Position numbers and translations under genes: made by a program. From Morella rubra (taxonomy: Eukaryota; Streptophyta; Magnoliopsida; Fagales; Myricaceae): DNA of 64,000 nucleotides. Positions within the stretch are counted from its first letter, which is position 1. The number at the start of each line of letters is the position of its first letter. The notes beneath the pieces were generated by a model. The model did not search any database. It was not told the origin of the DNA and saw nothing but the letters and a program-made list of their open reading frames with translations. The stretch lies in NCBI GenBank assembly GCA_003952965.2, contig CM025849.1, forward strand, positions 26,607,863-26,671,862. Direction: 5' to 3'. This document shows, in pieces, positions 36,485 through 47,376 of the stretch.

Positions 36485-37011
36485 GAGCATTCTTAGCAGC
36501 TTCTTCAAATTTGGCTCTCTATTTTAACCAAAAAGCACACTTCTCTATTTTAACTATCAACTTTTTAAAAACACTCACAGCAGAAACTATTCTATTTCTA
36601 TTACTTTTTTTCTTTATCTTTATTCTTTCTCTAATATTTATATTTTTAAATATTTATTTTTAAGAATATGGGAAAAAAAAGAGAAAGAAAAAAAAAAAAA
36701 AAAAAAAAGGGAGAACGTGAGACCTAAAGGAAGAAAAGAAAAACAAATAAAAAGAAAAAAAAAAGAGGGAGAGTGTGAGAGAAGAAAAGAAAAAAAAATA
36801 AAAATAAAGAAAAAAGATAAATATTAATATTTTAAGATAGTGAAGTGAACAGTGGTTCTCTAAAATAGAGAACCACTGTTCACATTTTCAAATTTTTTGT
36901 TAAAGTTTGTTATAATAGATAAGCTGCTACATGGTGTTTTTTGACTTTTTTGTTAAATTGGTTCTCTATTCTAACCAAAATGTTAGAATAGAGAACCTGC
37001 TAGGAATGCTC
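36485..37011. mobile_element. 527-bp MITE with TAA target duplication (PIF/Harbinger-like)
   Basis: The left end GAGCATTCTTAGCAGCTTCT and the right end (reverse complement GAGCATTCCTAGCAGGTTCT) are terminal inverted repeats. TAA lies on both sides (36482-36484 and 37012-37014). The paralogous sequence near 25405-25425 reads GGAATCCATAATGTAGGAC, a single TAA without the element, which confirms both ends. The interior is A/T-rich with a purine-rich segment and no coding capacity. A 3-bp TAA target with GAG...CTC ends fits the Tourist/PIF-Harbinger type. Confidence 0.92.
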
Positions 37012-37206
37012 TAATGGAGGACAAAGTAGGAAAGGATTCGCCGTACCGGACAAAGTTGAGAGAGTAATAACGAGCAATGAAAGAAAAGGTTCTGTTTTTA
37101 TTTACACTTGATCGGAGGTTCAGATTCAGAGAGATCATTTCCAACACAAACTAGGGATGAACTGAGCAACGTAAGATCAGACAAGAAAGCACAGACGAAA
37201 GCCAAA

Positions 37207-38276
37207 ATGGACAGTGAAATCAAGAGGTTGTTCAAGGTATGGCTCTCGGTCCTAGCCTCTCTATGTTACTGCTATTTCGCAGCCTCAAGAATCCCCAAAG
37301 GCAAACTCAGGTTTCTCTCTCTGATCCCAATCTTCTGCCTTTTCACCATCCTTCCCCTCTCTCTCACCACTGTACTCCCTACAGGCATCACTGCCTTCTT
37401 TGTCACATGGCTTGCCAACTTCAAGCTCCTCCTTTTCTCCTTTGACTTGGGCCCGCTTTCATCTGACCCACCAAAGTCCCTCCCCCTCTTCATCTCCATT
37501 GCCTGCTTCCCCATCAAAATGAAGCAAAAAGATAAATACTCATCCGACCAGAATCAGCAGAAGCCGGAAAACTCATCTCAAAACTCACAGAAACGTCCTA
37601 AATTGCCTCTGAATTTGCCAATCAAAATCTTGCTCTTAGCTATAATGGTTACAGCCTCCAATGGTTTTAAACGTATACACCCAAAGATTGTGATAGGCCT
37701 CTATTGCTGCATGGTATATCTCCTCCTGGACATAGTTTTGGGCGTCTGCAACGCCGTTGTGCGTGGGATTCTTGGGATGGAACTCGAACTGCCGTCTGAC
37801 GAGCCCTACCTTTCAACATCACTTCAAGATTTCTGGGGCCGGAGATGGAACCTAATGGTAACCGATATTCTGCGGCAGGCCGTATACAGACCCGTCGGTC
37901 AGTCTCGGAGAGCCTTTTAGGCACACAGAAGTGAGGCCAGGTCCCTAGCGTGCTGGCGGCTTTCACGGTGTCTGGTCTGATGCACGAGCTGCTATTCTTT
38001 TACGTTGCACGTGTGGCTCCTACGTGGGAGGTCACATGGTTTTTCCTTCTCCAAGGGGCGTGTTTGGTGTTGGAATTTCGCCTGAAAAACTCGTTCTTAG
38101 CCCACCGGCGTCGGTTGCATTGGGCTGTCTCGGGACCATTGACAATCGGGTTTGTCATGGCCACAGCCGACTGGTTGTTCTTCCCACCACTTGTCAGGAA
38201 CGGCGTAGATGCTAGAGCAATTTCGGAATGTCTTGCTGTGGTGAAGTTTTTGAAGGAAAAGATCCAATGGACTTAG
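37207..38276 (+). pseudogene. wax-ester synthase B2, broken by frameshift
   Basis: Starts MDSEIKRLFKVWLSVLASLC and reads normally through DFWGRRWNLMV to VYRPV. A one-base deletion at about 37893 (CCCGTCGGTCAG against CCCGTTAGGTCAG in B3) then shifts the frame to a stop at 37920, before the catalytic region. A second altered stretch at about 37933-37950 (GTGAGGCCAGGTCCCTAGCG) adds stops. The remaining C-terminal part, with SGLMHE, is open in a different frame to TAG 38274-38276. A truncated 237-residue product would lack the active-site His. If the deletion were a sequencing error, the second lesion would still need explanation. Confidence 0.87.
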
Positions 38277-40235
38277 ACGAAAAACATGGATAAAAAGATT
38301 CTTTTGCAAGAAAACAATTTTCCAAAAAAAAAAAAAAAATTCATTTGGATTGAGGTGCAAATGATGCATTTATATTTCTTTATTGTTATACGCCCCTGCT
38401 GAAATTAATATCAAAGAAGCTGTTGTGTTTTGTGTAGCAGTTACGGGTTTTTTAAAATTATTGTGCAGTTGGGAGAATCTTTCTGCATCCTCTCGAAGGG
38501 TGTCATGGGTACTGCATGGGTTTTTATAGTTTTATATATTGAATGCCCATGAAAACCTTTATCGTCTATATATACAAGTTGTCGATCTCGTTGAAATATA
38601 TTACATTCACAGGCAAATTATACAAAACTTTGAAAATCATATCTTTAAATTTTTGGTAACACACAATTACACCCCATGTGTAAAGGTTGACGATTCTTAT
38701 AATCTCGACTCTATTCTCGTGACCATACGAGTAGAGTTGCGATTAGATATGGAATCACTTGATAAATAGTGGTGCACTCAAATGAGCCAATTCTTGCCGT
38801 TTATACTAAATTGCCTTTGTACTTTGGAAATGGTAACATTATACATTCATTAAGTCATAAGGCCAAAACTTTCTAAGTGTGGGCAAAAGTTCCTGTATGA
38901 ATTGGAATTTTCAGTTCCACTTCCGATTCTAAAAATCAGGTTTCAATTCTGATATATATCTAAACCAAAAGTCATTTTTGGTAATTTTCAGAATTGGAAT
39001 CGAAAATTTCAGCGGAACTACCAAATATCCGGTTTCGATTTTTCTAAAAAATTTAAAAATAAAAATGATGCTCAAAATAAAGTATAACATATGGAATTTG
39101 ATTGAATATTTATTTTAGAATCTATATTTTGGATGAATATTTTAAATTGTTAATTATGATGAATAACTAAAAAATACTGAAATTTTTTATTTCAATTTTT
39201 TTTTAATATTTTAAATATGGCTCAAAATGAAGTATAACATGTGAAATTTGTTTGAATGTTTATTTTAGCATCGAGATTTTCGATGAATGTTTATATTTAT
39301 TGTTAATTTATGATGAATAATAGAAAAATCTTCTAAAAATTTGGTCCAAAAAAACATTTTTAATTTATTACGACCCAAAAAAATGTCTAAAAAAACTCAC
39401 ATGTCGAATTGAAATTTCTTGTTTCGATTCTAAAAATTCCAATAAAATATCAAAATAGAAATAGAATAAAAAAATTGCATTTAAGCGAGTAACGGAACGA
39501 ACTAAAATTAGCCTTCTCCTTGACAGCTAGCCAGAGGATGAAGCATGTTTCGGTAGTACTACTGGTCCCCTTCCCATACAAGCCCATGCCACCCATTGCA
39601 TACCATCTTTGCCTTACAGCATAATATGCATATAGTTGAACCAAGCTGGCAGGCTAGTAGGCATCCTTCCCTGGGGTTAGTCTTTTTCCTCATGCTGGAA
39701 GTAACTTTTTATCCTAGAGTGAGAAGATCACAGGGGACTGCCGACTGCTCACTGTTTGATCTAATGTCTGCAAAGTCAGAACTCAGAAGCAGGCCATATT
39801 CAATGGATTACGTCTTTTCCATATTTTAGTAGTGTCTATATGTGTCTTGATCTATTCGATCTAATTGAGTAAGAGAGAGGATTCAGGAGACATTCTGCAG
39901 GAGACTTTGCAGATCCACAAGTTTCACATACACATAATTGTTGTGCAGGGACTGCCCCTCCATGCAGATATGATCGATGCATTTAAAATACGGCAAAAAT
40001 TGACCCAGTAGGCTCCAGTCGGCCATACCCAATTCCAGTCGGCCATACCCATTTCCATTTACTACAAAGAAGTTATGCATTTAAACGTATATGACAAATT
40101 AGGTCGTGTACAACTCACTCACCTTATACCGCTCAATGACCATTTCCATTTTTCAGATTTAAAGGCTTCCGATCTTGCCCAAGCTCACGCCCATTAGATT
40201 CAAAAATCACTGAGAGAAAGAGAGAGAGAGAAGAA
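38277..40235. other. spacer between wax-synthase B2 and C1
   Basis: No gene. The 3' flank of B2 (38300-38790) matches 52680-53220 after B3. The part 38900-39450 is A/T-rich with an internal repeated stretch (ATTTATTTTAG...TTGATGAAT and CTCAAAATAAAGTATAACAT or its variant CTCAAAATGAAGTATAACAT, near 39070 and 39222). The part 39500-40235 is the upstream region of C1, duplicated at 53470-53950 plus 55459-55710. Confidence 0.7.
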
Positions 40236-41307
40236 ATGGATGATGAACTGAAGAACTTCATCAAGGTATGGATCATGGTCGTTGTATCTCTCTGTTATTG
40301 TTACCACGTAGTTGCACTAATCCAAAAGGGTATGATGAGACTCCTATCTCTCCTCCCCGTCTTTTATGTCTTCACCATCCTCCCACTGAACCTTTACTCC
40401 TTCCATTTTAGCGGCCCCACAGCCCTCTTCCTTGTTTGGTTTGGTAACTTCAAGCTCCTCCTCTTCGCCTTTGATCAAGGCCCTTTATCCCCACCCCCAC
40501 CCAAACTTTCTCATTTCATCTGCATTGCGTGCCTTCCCATCAAAGCTAAACGACACCCACCTCTAAACACCAAAAACCCATCTCACCTAACGCTAAATTC
40601 CCACAACAATCATCTCCAAATGCAGGAACATCTTCGAAGCCAACTACAACTGCTGCCACAAAAACGCCTAGAGCCACGTCGTTAGTCATAAGAGCCTTGC
40701 TTCTTGCTATGATTATACGAGCATATGACCATAGACCAAACATGCACCCATTTTTTGTCTCAATTCTCTATTGTTGCCACCTTTACCTTGGTCTAGAAAT
40801 TCTCCTAGCCTTGGCTGCGACGCCCGCTCGAGCCATCTTTGGGCTTGAGCTCGAGCCCCAATTTAATGAGCCCTACCTTGCTACCTCGCTCCAAGACTTT
40901 TGGGGCCGCAGGTGGAACCGTGTGAGCACAAGCATACTACGCACAACCATCTACAACCCAATATCAAGTATCTTTACGCGTGTAGTTGGGCCAAGCTGGG
41001 CCCCGTTGCCTGCAGTGGTCGCGGCCTTCGTCGTGTCGGGCCTAATGCATGAGGTAATTTTTTATTACCTCACTCGTGCGGCTCCTACGTGGGAGGTGAC
41101 ATGGTTCTTTGTCCTACATGGCATGTGCGTGGTCATCGAGGTTTTGGTGAAGAATGCGGTAACCCACAGGTGGCAGTTGCACCAGGAGGTCTCACGCCTG
41201 TGACGATGGGTTTTGTGGTGGCAACCTGCGTTTGGCTGCTCTTTCCACAGTTATTGAGGAATGGTGTGGTTGAGAAGGCCATATGGGAGTGCTCTATGTT
41301 CATTTGA
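40236..41307 (+). pseudogene. wax-ester synthase C1, broken by two one-base deletions
   Basis: Starts MDDELKNFIKVW after a GA-rich leader. The first frameshift is in the variable loop at about 40591 (CCTAACGCTAAATTCC against CCTAACCGCCAAATTCC in C3), leaving an out-of-frame tail to 40685. The downstream frame holds LLLAMIIRAYDHRP, DFWGRRWN and SGLMHE. The second frameshift, at about 41192 (GTCTCACGCC; A1 reads GTTTCGGGGCC), truncates after HRWQLHQEVS. The last segment (GFVVATCVWLLFPQLLRNG) runs in the third frame to TGA 41305-41307. All other family features are kept, so decay is recent. Confidence 0.88.
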
Positions 41308-41348
41308 TTTTGTACTTTTGTGATATGCCTTCGTCTTTTTAGTTTTTG

Positions 41349-42775
41349 AATAAATTGGTTAATTAGCAAAAAAAAGAAAAAAGAGTTTGTACTTGGTCAA
41401 AGCCAACCTGCTCTCTTCTAAGCTGTAACTTGCTAGTCGATTGGTCTCTGTTTACGTCTTAGAGTATGTTTTTTTTTCCCGCAAATTCTGTCTCTATTAT
41501 TCGATGCCAATTTCTTTCTTTTTATTTTTTCTAAATTAATTAATTAAGAAATTCAATATTTGGTCACTTGGTTTTGTTTCTTTTTATGAATTAGTCACTG
41601 AAAAATATTTTTTCAATTTTTAATCACTGAGTTTATGCACTTATAAAAAATAGGTTCTTTTGTCAGTTAATCGTTATTTTGACTCAAGAGAACCTTGTCT
41701 ATGTCAGCTTCTTTGCCTAGTTGCCCAAATTTTTTTTACGTTACTTTCTCCCTCTAAAAAGCGACAGATAGTATTTTCAAAACAAGTGGTTGTTTCAATC
41801 CGCACCATTTTGCAGTTTTGATTTGCTATGCTCTGACCTTCCAAATCGCAACGTTTTGATTTGAGGCGAAATTGGTGCTGATAAAATAGGAGGGCAGAAA
41901 AGTGAGGCGCTTCATTCATACAGAACTATGCTACAGTTCGAGATGCAATTAAGAAAATAAAACCCCTTAACACTCTGCAAAGGCTGTTGCTTTCAAAAAC
42001 TATATAAAATTTGGCGATATTGCCGCGTTTCTTTTACTTGGAATAAATTGGTTAATTAGCAAAAAAAAGCAAAAAAACACCAGTTTGTGACTTGGTCAAA
42101 GCCCCTGCTCTCTTCTAAGCTGTAACTTGCTAGTCGATTGGTCACGAGAGTATGTTTTTTTTTCCCGCAAATTCTGTCTCTATTATTCGATGCCAATGGT
42201 ATTTTTTCTAAATTAATTAATTAAGAAATTCAAAATTTGGTCACGAAGTTTATGAATTAGTCACTGAAAAATATTTTTTCAATTTTTAATCACTGAGTTT
42301 ATGCACTTATAAAAAATTAGGTTCTTTTGTCAGTTAATCGTTATTTTGACTCAATGAGAACCTTGTCTCATTGATTTATGCATTTATAAATAATTGGTTC
42401 TTTTGTCAGTTTCGTTGTTTTGACTGAATCTTGTCCTCAGTTGCCTAGTCGCCAAATTTTTTTTACGTTACTTTCTCCCTCTAAAAACGACAGATAGTAT
42501 TTTCAAAACAAGTGGTTGTTTCAATCCGCACCATTTTGCAGTTTTGATTTGCTATGCTCTGACCTTCCAAATCGCAACGTTTTGATTTGAGGACTTGAAA
42601 TTGGTGCTGATAAAACGTAGGAGGGCAGAAAAGTGCAGGCGCTTAGCGGAGGCGCAACATTCATACAGAACTATGCTACAGAACATATTCGAGATGCAAT
42701 GCACCAGTAAGAAAATAAAACCCCTTAACACTCTGCAAAGGCTGTTGCTTTCAAAAACTATATAAAATGTCGATG
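41349..42775. repeat. tandem duplication with a 693-bp period
   Basis: AATAAATTGGTTAATTAGCA starts at 41349 and at 42042. Both units share GAAATTGGTGCTGATAAAA, CAGAACTATGCTACAG, and a TTTCAAAAACTATATAAAAT-like end. The units differ by small insertions and deletions. The same starting words appear once more at about 63270-63330, after the C4 fragment, so the unit is the 3' flank of C-type synthases. No coding function is seen. Confidence 0.87.
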
Positions 42776-44876
42776 GATGTCTCCGAGTTGTTATTGCAGA
42801 GTGTCATTTATAAGGAGCATATTAGATTGAGAGTGTCATTCCATAAAATTTTGAGGGCCAAAATTTTGACTCCCGAAGGTGTGTATATTGGTACAATCAC
42901 AGACAATGGTACTGAATAGAAGCCCGAGTAGTATAAAAGGTCAAAGTTTTGGGGCGGTTTCCCACGTTTGGTGTGACCCAATGACGCAAGGAAGGACGTT
43001 TGCAAGATCATATTATACTCTCTCAATTAGTCTCTCAATCACTGTACCATGGTCTGTTTAAAGGTTTATTTGAGCTTTGGGATAGATGGAAAGGAAGGTC
43101 GACCGGATAGGGGCTCCATATATTTCTTTAACTTTTTAAAAAGTGCATGACAGGAGATATTTTTCATGATAGTACTGTATCGAATTCTTTGTCGGCCATT
43201 CAGAAAGAAAAAAAAAAAAAAAATTTCTTTGTCGGCCAAGTTTCCGCAAACCTTCAAGATATAAAATGAAGATGCCACGAGGTGTCTCCAGGGACGGCAA
43301 GTCATAAAAATGAGTATTTGTTTAAAAAATTAAAAAATTAAAAAATTTAAAATTAAATCATAAATTTATTTCTTATCTTTTTAATGCAAGATTATTAATT
43401 AAACTGAATATGTCTACTTTGAAAATAGTTTAAATTTATTGGAAGATATTACTTAATTTATCTAAAGTTGTTTTGCAGATATTACTTAATTTAAGAGAAG
43501 AATTTATTGAGAATGATACTATTATTTTAAAAAAAGACTTAAAATAGGATAGAGTTAGACTGTTATTAGTATAATTACTAAATTTTAGGAGAAGAATTTA
43601 TTAAGAATCAATAATGCTATTATTTTGAAAAGACTTAAAAAGCAGATCAAATTAGACTATTATTAGTTGATATAGCTAGTTTCTAGGATTTTTTTTTTAA
43701 TTTTTAATTTCAATTTTGTAAACTAATTAAATTAGATGTTCCTATTTTGAGGTCTTTCATTAATTTTATTTCAAAAAATTAGATTTTTTTTTTCAAATAT
43801 TAATTTTATTATAATATAAAGCTTCATAATTAGGAGTTTTAGACTATTACCTCACCGACCTACCTGAGCCACTTATGTCTTGTAATCAAAGGAGAGATAG
43901 GTGTACCACTCACTTAGAACGTAACAATTTGCCACGTCGCATATTGTACGTGTTATGATCGTTAACGAGTTTATACGAAACCTTGAGTGGTCCTTTTAAC
44001 TTCTTAAGATCAAGATTTTGCGTGATAGCCAACAAGCGCACATGACACTGCAGTCCCCACTCAAATCGTTTTGGATAATGATCATTTTCCTGTTGATAAA
44101 ATAAAAAAGAAATTCATGAGGTCGGTTGAATATATATATGTTACAGGGTAAAAATATTATCTCACATTAAAAAAAATTATAAGTATGAGTAATTAATTTA
44201 GTATAATTAGGCTCAAATATATACTTTTATATTGAGTGATGTCCTTATGTATTATATTATAAACACAATAAATGACTCTCGTTTATCTCCCAACAAATAG
44301 TCTCAGAACCGTGAGAGACTAAAAATGTTGCTTTACACTAAAAAGAAGTCATAAATACGAGTGTTTATAATTTATAAACTTAAATTTTTAAATTAAGTGG
44401 TATCCTAAATACCACTCCTATATAAAATTGAGTATTTAAAGATGCTTTTGTTATTCCGATTAGATGGCTAGGTAATAGCTCTCTTTTTCCGAAGCACGCA
44501 CCGTTGGTTCTGCCCGCAACAATTTAATTAGTTCTCCAGGTGAAAAAAATGGAAAAACATCCGGCATTGAGACTTACATCTATTGATGATATAGAATTGG
44601 AAAAACATGGCCACCCTTGTAATCGTCAAATATTTGACCAATTTATGTGGTATGGATCAATAAAGTTGACTCGGAATCCATATTGGAGGACAAAGGGAGA
44701 ACGGATTCGCCGTACAGGACAAAGTTGAGAGAGTCATAACGAGTAATGAAAGAAAAGGTTATGTTTTTATTTTCACTTGATCGGCCGTTCAGATTCAGAG
44801 AGGTAATTTCCAAACACAAACTGGGGATGAACTGAGCAACGTAAGATCAGACAAGAAAGCAAAAACGAAAGCCAAA
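42776..44876. other. repeat-rich spacer between wax-synthase C1 and B3
   Basis: Contains a block at about 42850-43065 repeated in reverse at 59550-59730 and 61900-62100 (GGTCAAAGTTTTGGGGCG, GTTTGGTGTGACCCAATG). It then holds a single copy of the 140-bp unit (43140-43285), A/T-rich DNA to 44050, the block shared with 28850-29345, and from about 44560 the leader of wax-synthase B3 (GGATTCGCCGTACAGGACAAAGTTGAGAG). No gene. Confidence 0.7.
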
Positions 44877-44988
44877 ATGGATGGTGAAATCAAGAGGTTG
44901 GTCAAGGTATGGCTCTCAGTCCTAGCCTCTCTATGTTACTGTTATTTCGTAGCCTCAAGAACCCCCAAAGGCAAACTCAGGTTTCTCT

Positions 44989-45252
44989 TGTCAGAGTTTG
45001 AGAATGAAAAGCAAGGCAAGAAAGATGCTGAAGGTGATGACGTGAGAGAAAGAGAATGAGGGACTATGAGAAACTATTGTATATTCAATTGCCAAAAAAT
45101 ATGAAGGACATACAGTATATATAACAAAGAAATAATCATCTAACCTCTTAACAAACTCTAACAAATAGAGAATGTGGAAAGAAACGGCAAAGGCTGATGA
45201 AGAATCTGTATGAGCTGCATGAACTGACTCGGCATGATCCTATAGAGATGCA
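44989..45252 (-). repeat. Copia LTR (left in the window, 3' LTR of the element)
   Basis: 264 bp, beginning TGTCAGAGTTTGAGAATGAA and ending GAGATGCA, so TG...CA termini. Compared with the other LTR it lacks about 57 bp after AATAGAGAATG. Confidence 0.88.
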
Positions 45253-46140
45253 GCTGTATGTGCATGCCGTAATACCCCTCACAAGCTGGAGAGTAGAGGT
45301 TAACTACACCCAGCTTGGAAAGATAAGATAATAAAACACTGGAGGGGAGAGCCTTAATGAATATGTCTACGAGCTAGAGCTTGGTGCTAATGTGAATCGT
45401 GCGAAGAAGGCCAGCTTGAATCTAGTCTCGAAGGAGGTGGCAGTCAATCTCTATATGTTTCGTCCATTCATGGAACATGTGGTTGGCCGCAATGTGAAGC
45501 ACAACTTGGTTATTGCAATGAAGAACAACTGGTTGTGGATGAGAAACTTGGAGATCATGAAGTAGATAGCGTAGCCACGTAAGTTCACAACTTGCACTCG
45601 CCATAGCTCTGTATTCGACCTCGACAGAGGAGCAAGAAACTATGCTCTACTTCTTCAAATGGCATGAAATAAGGGAAGAACCAAGCAAGACATAGTACCC
45701 TGTAAGAAACCAACCCTTTGTAGCAGCCACAGCAAGTAAACAATGAACTGTGGAAAGTTTAGCAACATGTGAGAATGTCTCATGATAGTCTATGCCCTCT
45801 TGCTGAGTGTAGCCCTTGGCCACTAAATGAGCATTATATCACTCAATGCTCCCATCGGAATTAAACTTGATCTTAAATACCCATTTGCAGCCAATAGGTA
45901 TCTTATCAAGTGGTAAATCAGTCAAGCTCCAAGTCCTATTGAGATCAAGGGCATGAAGTTCAGTAGTCATGGCATTACACTAATTAGGATCTTTCGCAGC
46001 CTCATGGTAAAATGAGGGTTTAAAATATGAAGAAATAGATGTAGTAAAAGCCCGAAAAGAAGGAGATAATTTATGATAAGAAATAGAAGAAGTGAGAGGA
46101 AAAGAGATACACGTCGATGCAGTTGTTGCAGCAAGGAGAG

Positions 46141-47376
46141 TAGAGTGTGAGTCCAAGGATTAAGGCAACCCAAGAGGGGGTGAATTAGGATTCTAAACTT
46201 TTTCGCTTTTAACCCCCAAAACCGTGTTTGCAAAAAAAGTCTAATTTAGCACAAGTATATTAAAACAACAAGTAAATAAGTGTTAAATGTAAGGAGTAGG
46301 GATAGATAAGCAAACACGTGATTTTTAGGTGGTTCAGCAAACCCGCCTACATCCACCCCTCAAGCTCCTTCACCGAGCCTTGAGGTTTTCCACTATCTTC
46401 AAATAGCAAACACTCTAGCTTCCGGGTGCTAGAGAACCGTACAAGTGTTTTTCCGGGCTTAACACTCAAACCCACCCAAGTGGTTTTTTCGGGCTCACCA
46501 CTCACAACCTAACCAAGCTTGAGATACCCTCTCTAAGCTTCTTCTTTAGTGAACAACCTCACTAAAGGAATCACCTCTTTTGGATATGAAGATTGAAGAA
46601 TAAACTCTCTCAAAGAGTGGATATGAAATTGGAAATTTCTATCTCTTGATTCACACAAAGACAAGGATATGAAAGTGTGTTTTGTGTGAATGATATGAGA
46701 AATATAAAATATGAAGGTTTGGAATATTTCTCAAGTGATCTAAATGATATGTGGTCGTTGTGTATTTATTTTGGACGTTATGAAGGTGTATTTATAGGCC
46801 ACATATGAAAACTAGCCATTTATAGCCAGTTGGGAGTCGTTTGTTAAAACGAGCCGGTCAACCGCTTCAATTTCCGTTATAACGGATGTTAGAAGCTCAA
46901 GGATCTATTTCAAAGTGTTGAATGACCAATCGAAGAGACCGCTTCACCAGCCGGTCGACCTCCTCAACTTAAGCACATATCCGTTCAATTAAAACCACGT
47001 TTTTGACCTCTTTGAAACACCCAATTTTAAAGACTTACTTCCATAAGTATAAAAAGGTTTGGGAGTTTGATTGAGGTGTTTTGAAACCTTTAAAAACATT
47101 TTAATCTTTCAAAAAAGGAAACGGTTTATGCACGTTTTGAAAGATATGCAAGTGTGATTCATAATCCTTGTCAAAAGTGAAACTAAGAGTTACAAGGTTT
47201 ATACCCTAAGGTCTTGAAACTTCATTTTTGAGCTCCTTGCATCTTTTGATCTTCTTTTTTCAAGTCTTTGGCTCTTTCATTAAAAGGTATTTGTCTTTGA
47301 AAATGTCCGTTTTATAAACTTGATTCATTTATTGAAATCATCAAAATCTCAATTGTGCACAAAAGCCAACATAGAG
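46141..47376 (-). mobile_element. solo LTR of about 1.23 kb nested in the Copia element
   Basis: Body 46146-47371, from TGTGAG to CCAACA, flanked by TAGAG on both sides (46141-46145 and 47372-47376). Removing it restores a continuous Copia reading frame through the junction. Read on the minus strand it starts TGTTGGCTTTTGTGCACAAT and ends with ...ATTCACCCCCTCTTGGGTTG...CTCACA. The CACCCCC-TCT stretch near the 3' end is a feature I associate with long LTRs of the Sirevirus/Maximus Copia lineage. No internal coding region is present. Confidence 0.82.
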
